From IMG/VR virus record IMGVR_UViG_3300047483_000045, positions 1-26,240 of that record: a stretch of DNA of 26,240 nucleotides, one strand, 5' to 3'. The notes beneath the pieces are model-generated. The model had not been told where the DNA came from and searched no databases. It was given only the letters and a program-made list of their open reading frames with translations. Origin of the DNA: a virus. Of the stretch, positions 1-10,071 are shown piece after piece. The position numbers were made by a program, and so were the translations under genes. How positions within the stretch are numbered: position 1 is the first letter of the stretch; every line of letters starts with the position of its first letter.

Positions 1-67
1 ATAAGGAGATGCAACGCCTTGTCTTAGACGAAAGAATGAATAGTTCAGCGACGAACTTACTACAAAT

Positions 68-108
68 AAAGAAAGGGGATTCACTTTACGTGGTCCCCTT
101 TTCTTTTT
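68..108. terminator. Strong hairpin terminator closing the late module, possibly bidirectional
   Basis: Bases 68-79 pair with 94-106 (12 base pairs, one bulged T at 102). An inner CAC/GTG stem (82-84 with 90-92) closes a 5-nt loop. The 3' arm is T-rich and continues into TTTTTATT on the plus strand, the typical form of an intrinsic terminator for a plus-strand gene left of the window. Read from the minus strand it starts about 43 nt after the stop of the 2452-aa gene and ends in a weaker T-rich tract, so it may also end the structural transcript. A T81-G93 wobble forms only in plus-strand RNA, which makes the plus reading slightly better. Bases 1-67 and 109-149 hold no gene I can support. Confidence 0.75.
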
Positions 109-149
109 ATTGGAACTTTTGAGTATGGTGCTCATTTTACTTTGTTCCG

Positions 150-3100
150 TTATTTTAATTCTGGAGTTACTAATTCTCCTTGAGAAAGTTCAGGTACTTT
201 CAACATTCCGCTGGTATCAATACTTACTTTACCAGATTCTCCTAAACCTAAATTCCATTTACTATAACCCATAGCGAAAGCTATTCTCTGCCATGCTTCG
301 TATTCTGAATTTAAAGCGTTAGAAACATTCTGTGCTTTTACAAATATTCTATCCGCAGGTATGTTAGTTGCTGCTGATGTTACAGATGTTAAAGCTTCTA
401 TTGCATAAGTATTATCTAAGCTAAAACCTTTATAATTTATCTCATCTTTATTATACTCGTAAGCTTTGTAAGATTTTGATAAAGCTCTTGCTTTAATACC
501 TATTGCTGGCGCTACGTTCGCAAGTTCGAGAGCAACATCTCCAAATCCTTTTGGATCACCGCTTTTCTCGTACCATTTTATTATTACGTTTTTAACTGTA
601 GCTAATAATGCTCCTTGTAAACCAGAACCTCTAAGTAAGGTATCCATTGTACCAGTTAAAGCTCTCATTTTAGCAGAATCATATTTACCTTGAGTTTGCT
701 CATCATCATCGTCCCATAACGCTGCGAATAAAGCATTTTGCAAGAAGTTAAACATAATATTCTGTACTGCTGCATAGTAAACTATTTTAGCAATATTATT
801 TGGTACACTTCCTCTTCCTTTAACTAAATCTATTACAGATTTCTTTATAATTCTAGAGTACTGCAACGGAGTGTTTTGGAATGCTAATATCAATCTACCT
901 TTAACACTTGCTTGATTCATAGATATTTTAGAAACGTCTGCAGATTGTTGAGATATTTCCGATATTTCATAGAAATCACGCATAGTCAAATGCTTAGCTT
1001 CTTCTAGTGTTTCTCCTTTCTTAAGATAAGTGTTTATTCTGTTTCTATAAAAACCAGCACCACCAAAAGCAATAGCAAAACTATCTGCAATTCTAGTAGG
1101 TAAGAAACCTTGTTTAAGTATCCAATACAAACCTGATTTAAACTTATCTAAAACGTTCTTATTTCTAGGATCGTTCATTGCTTGAGCAAGTTCTGCTTCA
1201 GCAACGTCATTCATAAGTCCAGATCTTCTATCTTTTAGATAATCAGAGTTCCATATAGTACGGAAGTCTTCCATATATTGAGGTACGTTCAACAACGCTG
1301 CTCCAGCTTTAACCACGTTGTTATCACTAGTGTTTATGTAATTGACTGCTCCAATAGTTTGTAACACAGCAGATCGTATATTCATAAACATAGTAACGGC
1401 TGTTGAACCATTTAACCAGTTTAATAAAGAATCAGATGAACCATCTACTCTGTTACTACCAGTCTTCATTCTAGCAAGCATATCGTTTAAAGCTTTAACG
1501 TAATTTCTACCGTATACAGCTTCTATCTTACTCATATTCTGTTTAGAGAATATCTTTTCAACATTATGTGTCCAAGGTTCTAGATACTTAGTTCTGTTAG
1601 ATTTAGATATGATATTGTTAATATCACCAACTACACTACCAAATCCCCAGTTGTGACCAGGTTCTATATACCCATTTGCTTGTTTAGAAAGTAAAGATAC
1701 GTCTTCAGCGAATTTTCTAAGAGTAGGATTAGTTCTAACCTTTTCAACTAAGTTAAATACATCTTTCTTATCTAAACCTGGTATTTCGTATCCTGCTTTC
1801 TTCCATAAATAAACCCTAACAGCTTGATCATTCAAATAACCGCCGTAACCAGAGTCTTCTTTTAAAAGCTTACTTACTCCTTTGTATTTTTTATTAACAA
1901 GCTCTTTCCAGTCTTTGTACATCACTTGCCTAGCTCTCATTAAGTTAAGCATAGCATCACTATATGGTTTAAGTAAGTTGTCAACCAAGAAATCTAATTG
2001 TTCTTGACCTTGTTTACCTTTACCTGAAGCTAATGTATACATCAAACCTAAAAAGTCTTCATCTTCTGGAGGTAAGAATATATCATGTTTACCGATGTTT
2101 TTACCAAGATTCTTAGCTGTTTCTGGAGAGAAAGTTTCAGAAGCTTTAACTCCTTTGTTTTCTTCTATGATCTCGTTCATAGTTCTCTCTAGATTAGCAT
2201 TTCTCTCTGCAATCTCTTGGTATTTCTTAGATTTAAAATCTAAAGCATCTAAAACTTGTTTTGTCAATGGTCCAGTTGCGTTCTTCTTAACCATGAATTC
2301 AAAGTCATTATAACCTTCTGCTACTTTTTCTATAACGAAATAAGCAGTTGATTTATCTGACATCTTAGATCTACTAGGTACTTTAAAAGTAACCTTAGTA
2401 CCATCTGTAGTTTTAGAATTCTTTATAGCCGTATCAATATCTCTAGCAACAACCCATTGTTCTGTGAATGGTAATCCTTCTAAGAAATTAGATATATTAC
2501 CGTTTTCTTCTTCAGCTAAACTAAATTTAACAGAACTACTTTTACCTTTAGCCATATCGTTTAGAACTTGTGCCCTAACAACATCATCTTTAAGCTCGTT
2601 ATAAAGATTAACGTTTCTTTCGGCTACTCTTTCTAAGAAATCAGGTTGTCTAATTAATCTTCTAGCTTCTTGAAGAACCAAAACATCTCCAAACAACTCC
2701 ATTAAAGCTGTTCTTCTATCGAAATACGTAGTTGGTCTTAATGCTTTACCGTCTTTATCACTAACTTCAGCGTCTTCTAACTGACGTAATTCTTTGTCAG
2801 CGTTTTCTCCTCCATAAGTTCTTATTATACGAGATGCTTCTTCAACTCCATAGTAAGACTGTAAGAATTTAACCCTATCTATATCTTCTATTTTCTTAAA
2901 GTTTCCTTTATCATCTGTTTCTTTTAGTCTAGGAGGTAATTTCTTAGACGCATAACTAGATTGACCAGTAACAGGATCAGTTGGATGATTAATCACATCG
3001 TAAAGTAATTCCCACTGATTGTACATTAAAGATTCTATTTCAGGACCATTTTTAAAGGTCATTCTTCTAGCCATCGTTTTAGACAAAGTAGATAATTTCT

Positions 3101-6100
3101 CTTTGAAATTTCTATATTCTAAAGTTTGAATGTTAGGAGATCTTAATATTTCTCTTCCAACCTCGTCAGTAACGATTTTAGCTGGCGTATCTTGAATAGA
3201 AAGTGCTTCAAATGTGTTTACCATCATTCCAGTAGAAAGATCATAAGATTTGAAAGATTTTAATTCCTTTAACTCTTCTTTTTCCTCAAAAGTTATATCT
3301 TTTTTATTCTGAAGTTCTAAACCTCTTTCTAAATCTATCAACTGTCTCTTTAAGTCAGCTATTTTTACTGGATCAGTTTCTGTTTTTAACTTCTTGTTAG
3401 CAGCTACGGTTGGATCCGATGCTTCCGTAATAAAAAAACTACCAAAAGGAACCGTCTCAATGTCAATAGGTTTACCGTTTTCATCAACAAATTTATATAT
3501 TGGATCGTTAAGTAGTACGGCAAGTTTATTTTGCTCTGCTTCAAAGTCATTTTCTTCTTCAAAGATACTATCACCTTCGTCCATTAAATAACCTTCGTCA
3601 CCACCAAACCCATCAGATATGCTAGTTTCCTTAAACATCTCTCCTTCGATGTCTTCTGTAAACTTTTGAGTGGTAACAGATCCAGACTTAAGAGCTTGTT
3701 TCATTTTGTTGACTAACTGAGAGTTTATCCAAGCGTTAAGATCATCGTTTTCTTTTACGATACCTTTTTTACCTTGATAACCTTTTTCATCTTGAGTTTC
3801 TACCTTATCTTTAAACTCTTTACTTTTAGGATCCATTCCTTGTGAGACTAGTTCTTTTTTAAACTCTTCTCTTTTTTGTAAGAATTCTTTGTTAAAGTTT
3901 CTGATATGAGGTATAAGTGCTAATTGAGTTTCACTTATCATATCAAACTCACTAAAGTCTGGTAAGGCAGAATAACCTAAAGCTTTCGATTTACCTTTTA
4001 TTATATAATCATACTCACCAAGAATATCATACAATACATTGTCAATCGCTCTGTTCTCTCCTTTGTTATTGCTTCCTTCGCTCCAAGATTCTTTGTTATA
4101 TTTACTATTAACATCTTTCTTAATAGCGTCAGATGATTTTCTATCATCCATCAAAGAGAACTTTTTGTCAGTAACAGTAGACTTTTGTTCCGTAGAAGGT
4201 TTCTTAGAAGCAATACCTATTTCTTCTTTTAACGCTTCTCTATTTATTTTAGCTTTTTCGTTACCAAGTTTAGTTATAGCTTTGCCCCACTTACCACTCT
4301 CTACGCTTTTGTTGTAGTCTTTTATAAAGTTGTAAACATCTTTTCCAGTTTCAAACTCTATATCTTTTATACCAAGTCTTTGTAAAACCTGTCTTATTAC
4401 ATCTTTAAGTTTAGTAAATGTACCTTCGTCATACTTAACACTACCATTAGCTATCGCATCTGAATATAGTGTCAACGTTTCTTCCCATTGGTTACCTAAG
4501 TATCTATCTACGTTAGCGTTTCTTTCTTCTCTAGTGATTTCACCATCAGCCAATGCTTGATCTTGGTCTTGTATTAATTGTTTATATCTTCTTTGGTATA
4601 AACCCATTCTAGATATAAAAGAATCAGGCAAGACATCTTGTCCAGTCTCATTAGCATTCTCTTCTTTCTGAAGTTTAACTAATTCTTTATATAGAGATAC
4701 TCCAAGCAATTTCTGTGCTTCTGGATCATCCTTAACTGTCTCATGTAATATACCGTGTAAGAATTCATGTTGAACTATTTCACTAGCACCAAGTTTAAAA
4801 CCAACTGCTTCATTTACGAATATAGTTTTTTGACCTGGTTTTATTAGAGAAGGATCTTTAGCGTATTCTAAGTAACCTTCTTCGTCAAGTATAAAACCAC
4901 CTTGTTTTGCAGTCTGTCTAGCTTCGCTAAGTGGCATACCTATTTCTTTAACTAAGTATTTCTCTAATTCAGCAGTGCTAGAGAATGTTTTCATGTCAAG
5001 ATTTTTAACGACACCTTTTTTTATAGCGTTAGCTATAGATTTATTCTTAGTGTTTAATTGATCTTGAAAAACTATCTTCTTTATATTGCTTCTAGTTTCT
5101 TCTATCTCTTCATCTATCTGTTCATGAAAAGCTTTATCGACAGATTGTTTTTGGTTTTCTAACTTAGTAACAACATCTAACTCTCTCATCACAGGCATAG
5201 CCGCTTCTGAAGATACTGTTTTAGGTAATTTGTTTACGTTATTAGCGTATATATCTACGTCTTCTCTTAGTTTGTTTACTTCAGCTTCTGTAAATACACC
5301 TCTGTCTTTTAAACCACCTATTATTTTATCGAACTCTTGTTTGTTCTTAGCTAAAGTACTAAGCGATCTTAAATCATCTGTACTTTCGTTACCTGCTTTG
5401 AAACTAGGTAATTTAGCTTTAGATATTAAACCAGAAGATATAAATGATAATATCGATGTGTTCATGAAATCATCACCTGAAATAACATCATTCATGATCT
5501 TTTTACCAGCATCGTAGTTAGTCGTTTTATTAACACCAACTTCGCCAGCTTGTTGTATATTCTCTTGAACAACCTCTTTACCACCTTCTTCTGCGAACTC
5601 TAATAAGTTTCTAGGTGTATTTTTTATAATATCATCTATAGAAGCTACAAAACCTTTCTCTCCAGTTTTAGTGTATTGCTCTATAGCTTTCTTAATTATG
5701 TTCTTAGAACCAAATATATTCTCAGCAACATCTGTCTGTGGGTTGATAATACCAGTGGTACTATATAACACAGCCATTCTTTGACCTGCTGCCGCTGCTA
5801 ATTTAAAAGCTTCTTTATCTGATATTCCATTATCTCTCGCTGCTTTTAATGTTTCCTCATATCCTTGAGAATAACCTAAAGCACCTTGAGCAATCATAGA
5901 GTAACCTTCTGCTCTTTTGATAGGTACTTTTCTCAATAACTGAGAAGTATCATTCATAAGAGAAGTAAACTTACTAGCTTGTTTAGCTCCAGTTAAAGCT
6001 GCTCTAGTTTCTGTTGCTATCGCACCAAACTCTCCAACACCACGAGTTAACGCTGCTTGAAGAACCATGTCTGCTAATACGCCAGAAGTTTGAACTGCTG

Positions 6101-7508
6101 CTCCTTGAACACTGAACATCCAGTCGGAAGGACCAAATTGAGCAGATTGAACTATCTCATCGTGAGCTTTTTTATTAACCACATCAGTAACTCTAATCTT
6201 AGAATCTGCATCATAGATCTGTCCTTTTGAATCTACTATATAATTAGTCCCATTGTATTTAGTTGACTTACCAGATACGTAAGAAACACCTCTATCGTCG
6301 GGTCTAACAAGTTTATTCTCTTCATCTAACATTCTAATACCTTCTGCCGCGGTATCTAAACCAACAACATCAGCAGTTGCTGCGGTAAACTGTGCTGCTC
6401 TGTCTGCTATCGCATTCCAACCAGCTTTACCCATTTTACTAGGAGTTTCCCAAGAGAAAAAGTCTGAACCTCCTCTTTTAGATTCCTCGTATATTTTAGC
6501 GTTCTCTGCATCTCTATCCTTAAGTTTTTTAGTTAGGATAGGAAAGTTAGTCTCAACGTATTTAGCGATCCCATTTTGATCGAATAACTCATTTTGTTTT
6601 ATTTCTTTTTCTGTTCTAAAACCAGAAGCAATTTCAATATCTTGATTTAAGTCTTGCTTTGTAAAGTCTCTACGTTGCATGTCTTCCATATACATGTTTA
6701 ATAGTTTCTTCTTAGCGAGTTCTTTACCTAAACCAATATCATATCCTCCAAAGAAGTCTCTACCAGAACCATCAAACATACCTTTTTCTTGTTTATCCAA
6801 GAAATCGTTTTTGTAACCTTTCTTATTTAAAAAACCTTCAAAATCTTGAGTATTAATACCTAGACTTTCAAGTTCTTTTTTATTGTAATTACTTTCTATG
6901 AAGTTGTCTTCTTTTTCTTGATTAGCAGAAGAATAAAACAAATAAGGATGATCTAGATCAGAGTCTGTATTTCTGATTTGCTCTTGTGCTTTTAGTATTT
7001 TCATTTTACTATCTTCACCAAGCTCACCTGTGATAGGATTATCTCTGAAATTCTCAACGAAACCAGTCATCTCTTCATCAGACATGGCCAATTTACCTTT
7101 GATCTCTCTTTCAACCTTGCTTCCAGGTATTTTTATTTTACCAGTTTTAGCCTCGTAATTCTTTAACTTAGCTTCGTTTTGTTTTAAATTATATACACTC
7201 TGGTAATCATCCATATAATTACTTGGACGAGAAGAAGGAGGAGGTAAAATACCTCTCTTCTCCATCTCATCTACGTCATTAGTAGTAGGAAGTCTCCACT
7301 TTTTCGAATCCGAAGAACCATTTTCCCCATTCGAATCCGAATCTTGACTTAGTGCTTTTTTCTTCTTCGACGCTACGCCCGCACTCTTCGCAGCGCCCCA
7401 TTGCTTTTTTGCTCCGGGGTTCTTTAATAAAAAGTTAGTCTTTTCAAATTGATTCATAGTAGACATATCTACTTGAGAACCGTCAGGCAATGTATATAAT
7501 TCTTCCAT
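150..7508 (-). CDS. Giant multidomain virion (ejection) protein with HEXXH metallopeptidase motif, 2452 aa
   Basis: This is a huge, mostly hydrophilic protein at the end of the late module, in the position where podoviruses encode their largest internal/ejection protein (T7 gp16-like by order, not by sequence). Visible parts are a lysine/serine-rich N-terminal linker (about 35-72); alanine-rich, partly hydrophobic stretches about 470-600; a zinc-protease motif HEFLH at 914-918 preceded by TIFVNE-type sequence; two KFSL motifs after Ser/Thr/Lys-rich linkers (1116-1119 and 1661-1664); and a C-terminal block with hydrophobic helices about 2026-2056 and 2236-2268 flanking an NTPLQYSRI-type motif near 2212. 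Such C-termini are known from large polyvalent phage proteins. It likely enters the cell with the DNA; the protease could process virion or host proteins (inference). No DxDGD-type RNA polymerase motif was seen. The start lies 8 nt after the previous stop. Confidence 0.85.
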   Translation of the reverse strand: MEELYTLPDGSQVDMSTMNQFEKTNFLLKNPGAKKQWGAAKSAGVASKKKKALSQDSDSNGENGSSDSKKWRLPTTNDVDEMEKRGILPPPSSRPSNYMDDYQSVYNLKQNEAKLKNYEAKTGKIKIPGSKVEREIKGKLAMSDEEMTGFVENFRDNPITGELGEDSKMKILKAQEQIRNTDSDLDHPYLFYSSANQEKEDNFIESNYNKKELESLGINTQDFEGFLNKKGYKNDFLDKQEKGMFDGSGRDFFGGYDIGLGKELAKKKLLNMYMEDMQRRDFTKQDLNQDIEIASGFRTEKEIKQNELFDQNGIAKYVETNFPILTKKLKDRDAENAKIYEESKRGGSDFFSWETPSKMGKAGWNAIADRAAQFTAATADVVGLDTAAEGIRMLDEENKLVRPDDRGVSYVSGKSTKYNGTNYIVDSKGQIYDADSKIRVTDVVNKKAHDEIVQSAQFGPSDWMFSVQGAAVQTSGVLADMVLQAALTRGVGEFGAIATETRAALTGAKQASKFTSLMNDTSQLLRKVPIKRAEGYSMIAQGALGYSQGYEETLKAARDNGISDKEAFKLAAAAGQRMAVLYSTTGIINPQTDVAENIFGSKNIIKKAIEQYTKTGEKGFVASIDDIIKNTPRNLLEFAEEGGKEVVQENIQQAGEVGVNKTTNYDAGKKIMNDVISGDDFMNTSILSFISSGLISKAKLPSFKAGNESTDDLRSLSTLAKNKQEFDKIIGGLKDRGVFTEAEVNKLREDVDIYANNVNKLPKTVSSEAAMPVMRELDVVTKLENQKQSVDKAFHEQIDEEIEETRSNIKKIVFQDQLNTKNKSIANAIKKGVVKNLDMKTFSSTAELEKYLVKEIGMPLSEARQTAKQGGFILDEEGYLEYAKDPSLIKPGQKTIFVNEAVGFKLGASEIVQHEFLHGILHETVKDDPEAQKLLGVSLYKELVKLQKEENANETGQDVLPDSFISRMGLYQRRYKQLIQDQDQALADGEITREERNANVDRYLGNQWEETLTLYSDAIANGSVKYDEGTFTKLKDVIRQVLQRLGIKDIEFETGKDVYNFIKDYNKSVESGKWGKAITKLGNEKAKINREALKEEIGIASKKPSTEQKSTVTDKKFSLMDDRKSSDAIKKDVNSKYNKESWSEGSNNKGENRAIDNVLYDILGEYDYIIKGKSKALGYSALPDFSEFDMISETQLALIPHIRNFNKEFLQKREEFKKELVSQGMDPKSKEFKDKVETQDEKGYQGKKGIVKENDDLNAWINSQLVNKMKQALKSGSVTTQKFTEDIEGEMFKETSISDGFGGDEGYLMDEGDSIFEEENDFEAEQNKLAVLLNDPIYKFVDENGKPIDIETVPFGSFFITEASDPTVAANKKLKTETDPVKIADLKRQLIDLERGLELQNKKDITFEEKEELKELKSFKSYDLSTGMMVNTFEALSIQDTPAKIVTDEVGREILRSPNIQTLEYRNFKEKLSTLSKTMARRMTFKNGPEIESLMYNQWELLYDVINHPTDPVTGQSSYASKKLPPRLKETDDKGNFKKIEDIDRVKFLQSYYGVEEASRIIRTYGGENADKELRQLEDAEVSDKDGKALRPTTYFDRRTALMELFGDVLVLQEARRLIRQPDFLERVAERNVNLYNELKDDVVRAQVLNDMAKGKSSSVKFSLAEEENGNISNFLEGLPFTEQWVVARDIDTAIKNSKTTDGTKVTFKVPSRSKMSDKSTAYFVIEKVAEGYNDFEFMVKKNATGPLTKQVLDALDFKSKKYQEIAERNANLERTMNEIIEENKGVKASETFSPETAKNLGKNIGKHDIFLPPEDEDFLGLMYTLASGKGKQGQEQLDFLVDNLLKPYSDAMLNLMRARQVMYKDWKELVNKKYKGVSKLLKEDSGYGGYLNDQAVRVYLWKKAGYEIPGLDKKDVFNLVEKVRTNPTLRKFAEDVSLLSKQANGYIEPGHNWGFGSVVGDINNIISKSNRTKYLEPWTHNVEKIFSKQNMSKIEAVYGRNYVKALNDMLARMKTGSNRVDGSSDSLLNWLNGSTAVTMFMNIRSAVLQTIGAVNYINTSDNNVVKAGAALLNVPQYMEDFRTIWNSDYLKDRRSGLMNDVAEAELAQAMNDPRNKNVLDKFKSGLYWILKQGFLPTRIADSFAIAFGGAGFYRNRINTYLKKGETLEEAKHLTMRDFYEISEISQQSADVSKISMNQASVKGRLILAFQNTPLQYSRIIKKSVIDLVKGRGSVPNNIAKIVYYAAVQNIMFNFLQNALFAALWDDDDEQTQGKYDSAKMRALTGTMDTLLRGSGLQGALLATVKNVIIKWYEKSGDPKGFGDVALELANVAPAIGIKARALSKSYKAYEYNKDEINYKGFSLDNTYAIEALTSVTSAATNIPADRIFVKAQNVSNALNSEYEAWQRIAFAMGYSKWNLGLGESGKVSIDTSGMLKVPELSQGELVTPELK

Positions 7509-7516
7509 ATTTTATT

Positions 7517-9319
7517 TTATAAAGATTTCGATGCTCTATTAGCGTATGCTTGTTCAGACTCACCTGATTTTTTAGGATTAGCTCTTACCCAATCCATTAA
7601 CTTAGCTTCACCCAAAGTTTCTTGAAGTATTTTTCTTTCACCAGCATCAGACGTTTGATCCAACGCTAATTTAACTCTACCAACAGCGCTGTTAACATCG
7701 TAACCTTTTAAAGGTTTATATTGATTAGCTCCGTCTTCTACAAATAGAGATGCTTTTGGATACATTTTATCAAACGCTACTTTAGGATCTTTTCCTTTCT
7801 TCTTATACTCTTGTTCTATCGTATTTTCAGAAACGTATTTACCTTCTTTGTATGGTTGAGATATAAATCTAGCGTATAAATCTTCTCTAGTAACATACTT
7901 ATCTGTACTTCCAGATAATTTGTTTAAGTTTTCTGCTAGACTTTTTCTAGTTCTATATTTAACTTGTCCTTCCTGTAATTTCTCACCCTGTTTAGGAGTA
8001 TAACCAGAAATTATATCTCTATAATAATCTGTCTTATAAGTCGTAGGTTCTGGCTTATCAGATTTACCTCTACCTCCTATTCCTAATTCAGCATTACTAG
8101 GTTTGTCTTTTAGTTTAATGTCTGCAGTTGGGTTCCAGTATATAGTCTCTCCGTTCTTGGTTGTTGTTTTTTCCAGAGGTTTAACCATATCGTTAAAAGT
8201 CTTTTCTGTCAACATTTCTTTTAACATTTGCTTTTGTTCTTCTGGTGATCTAGCAACTCCGTTTTCATCAACCTTAAAGTTCTTATCGTAGAAACCAGGA
8301 CCTTTCTTTAAAGTGTAATCTAACATAGCTCTAAGTCTAGTAGGACTATCGGCTCCAATCATCCCAGATGCTGTAACTTCTGCTTTCTTTGCTATAGCTT
8401 TCTTAGCGGCGTCAACCTGAAGTCTTCTACCATTTGTTATTTGGTATATATCTCTACCGTTTCCACCAGAAGTACCAGAACTATCAAGATCGTATGTCTC
8501 TCTAGTTTCTGTTAAATAACCTTCGTATATATTACCTTTCTTATCTACGATGTCTTCTTTAGCTTGAGTATGAAAAGTATCTAAACTTTCAACTGGTACA
8601 AGTAAACCATTTTCGCCCTCAGTTTCAGACTTATCAAAGTTCTTAGAATATATTTTGAAATTAATATCTCTATTATCTTCTTTATGTTTTCCAGTAACGG
8701 TTAATATTAAACCATCACCATCTTCGTCTTTCTCAACATTTACTTTAGGATCTATATATCTAGCGTTCATACCACCAAGTATTTCAATACCTGCTGTGTT
8801 ATCTAGTATTTCCTCTGGACTTGATCCATTAACAAAATGTCCTCCAACTTCACCCACTTTTAAACCTTTGGTATTTAATCTCCAAGTAGCAGTTTGACCA
8901 GCTATTGACTTAGCGAAAGTAGCAGAGCTATCTAAAAGAACGTTAGCATTTCTAACAGTCTTTAGATATTCTTGTCTTTTAGCCGGATTTGTTTCGTTAA
9001 GCAACATTATTCTAGCGTCAGCTGCGTTCTTTATTTCGTTCTCCATTATAGAGTAAACCTGCTTATCAATACCATCATCGGTATGAGTTTGCTTAGTCTT
9101 CCAGTCGGCAAGTTTCTCGCTATAAAGTAAATCAGTTTCGTTCTTTCTATCCTGAAGCTTTTGAAGAGTAAGTTTGTTTTCTTTCTCTTCTTGACGCTTT
9201 CTTTCTCCTTTCTCTATAAGAGCTTTTGATATAGAACTAGCTGCGTCAGCTATAGAGGCAGAGACTATCTCGCTACCTCTATTAGGTTGTATTATAGGTG
9301 GATTTTCGTAATATCCCAT
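7517..9319 (-). CDS. Putative internal virion/ejection protein, 600 aa
   Basis: I do not recognise a domain. The protein is hydrophilic and lysine-rich, with a charged helical, probably coiled-coil segment at about 30-90 and no signal peptide or membrane helix. It lies between a 239-aa glycine/alanine-rich protein and the giant 2452-aa protein, which matches the middle member of the three-gene ejection cassette of podoviruses (T7 gp14-gp15-gp16 order). The role is therefore inferred from position and size, not from sequence. The start follows a 31-nt A/T-only gap after the 239-aa gene; the stop lies 8 nt before the giant gene, implying co-transcription and stoichiometric expression. A structural or cargo protein of another kind is possible. 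Confidence 0.7.
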   Translation of the reverse strand: MGYYENPPIIQPNRGSEIVSASIADAASSISKALIEKGERKRQEEKENKLTLQKLQDRKNETDLLYSEKLADWKTKQTHTDDGIDKQVYSIMENEIKNAADARIMLLNETNPAKRQEYLKTVRNANVLLDSSATFAKSIAGQTATWRLNTKGLKVGEVGGHFVNGSSPEEILDNTAGIEILGGMNARYIDPKVNVEKDEDGDGLILTVTGKHKEDNRDINFKIYSKNFDKSETEGENGLLVPVESLDTFHTQAKEDIVDKKGNIYEGYLTETRETYDLDSSGTSGGNGRDIYQITNGRRLQVDAAKKAIAKKAEVTASGMIGADSPTRLRAMLDYTLKKGPGFYDKNFKVDENGVARSPEEQKQMLKEMLTEKTFNDMVKPLEKTTTKNGETIYWNPTADIKLKDKPSNAELGIGGRGKSDKPEPTTYKTDYYRDIISGYTPKQGEKLQEGQVKYRTRKSLAENLNKLSGSTDKYVTREDLYARFISQPYKEGKYVSENTIEQEYKKKGKDPKVAFDKMYPKASLFVEDGANQYKPLKGYDVNSAVGRVKLALDQTSDAGERKILQETLGEAKLMDWVRANPKKSGESEQAYANRASKSL

Positions 9320-9350
9320 TATTTATAATTTTTTATATTACTATTATTTT

Positions 9351-10070
9351 CTAACCAGCTGAAGCTAAACCACCAGCGATACTACCAACAGCGCTTATAC
9401 CAGCTCCTATAGCAGCTCCTTGAGCTTGTTTAGCAGCGGCTTGATTTGCACTTGCTTGAGCTTGTTGTCCAGATAGTCTATTTAATTTAGCTATATCTCT
9501 AGACTCTTGTTCTCCATATTTAAACTTGATAGCTTCAGTATCTGCCGCTTGCATTCTTTGAGCCTCACTGAATTTAACACCTTGTATTCTTTGTGCTTCT
9601 TCCATTTTAGCTTTCTGCATGTCTGCTTGACCTTGAGCTTTTAGTTTTTCATTAGCAGCTTCTTGTTGTTCGATACTAGCAGCAACGCCTTGTTTACTTT
9701 GTAACGCGGCTTGTGCTAATGCAGTTGCTCCACCGGCGCTTGCTCCAGTAGCTCTAATAGTGTCTAACGTATTTGCTAAAGATATATCGGCTTCTTCTGC
9801 TTGCATTTCTGCTGCTTTAGTTGAAACACCTAAATTAGCAAACGGATTATTAGCCATGTTACTTAAGTCTTCAGCTATTCCGCTTAGATCTTTTATGTTA
9901 GCATAAGGGTTTGGTATTTCTTGTCTATTTTGTTCTATAGTTGCTATTTCAGCTGCTTTTCTGTTCGCTTCGTTAGCGTATCCTTTAGCTGATTGTTTAG
10001 CTTGATTAGCTTGAACTAAGGAACCACCTACCGCTAAGGCTCCTCCTACTATTGCTGATGCTACTGCCAT
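9351..10070 (-). CDS. Putative internal virion protein with membrane-active ends (gp14-like position), 239 aa
   Basis: The N-terminal 20 residues are Ala/Gly/Val-rich and hydrophobic. The middle (about 100-205) is a long Ala/Gln/Glu-rich helix, probably coiled coil. The last 25 residues form a glycine-zipper-like hydrophobic stretch of alternating small residues. This layout is common in small phage ejection proteins that insert into or cross the envelope, such as the T7 gp14 class, and the gene is the first of three in the expected order. Only composition and position support this; I see no catalytic motif. The start is 1 nt after the stop of the acetyltransferase gene (TAATATG), so translation is probably coupled. 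It is the only gene here that ends in TAG; all others end in TAA. Confidence 0.75.
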   Translation of the reverse strand: MAVASAIVGGALAVGGSLVQANQAKQSAKGYANEANRKAAEIATIEQNRQEIPNPYANIKDLSGIAEDLSNMANNPFANLGVSTKAAEMQAEEADISLANTLDTIRATGASAGGATALAQAALQSKQGVAASIEQQEAANEKLKAQGQADMQKAKMEEAQRIQGVKFSEAQRMQAADTEAIKFKYGEQESRDIAKLNRLSGQQAQASANQAAAKQAQGAAIGAGISAVGSIAGGLASAG

Positions 10071-10071
10071 A

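Noticed and set aside
3-122. Short plus-strand open frame entering from the left edge, ending at 122.
   Set aside because: It runs through the strong terminator hairpin at 68-108 and shows no recognisable motif. A plus-strand gene probably ends left of the hairpin, but the two other frames stop early (bases 2-4 and 25-27), so no frame can be chosen.
2095-5517. Several plus-strand open frames of 65-95 codons inside the giant gene.
   Set aside because: They are antisense shadows of one long conserved-looking coding frame; they are rich in Ser/Leu/Phe as expected from such shadows and have no start context.
150-7508. The giant protein as a virion RNA polymerase.
   Set aside because: No DxDGD-type metal-binding motif or other polymerase signature was found by eye; the HEXXH motif and polyvalent C-terminus fit an ejection protein better.
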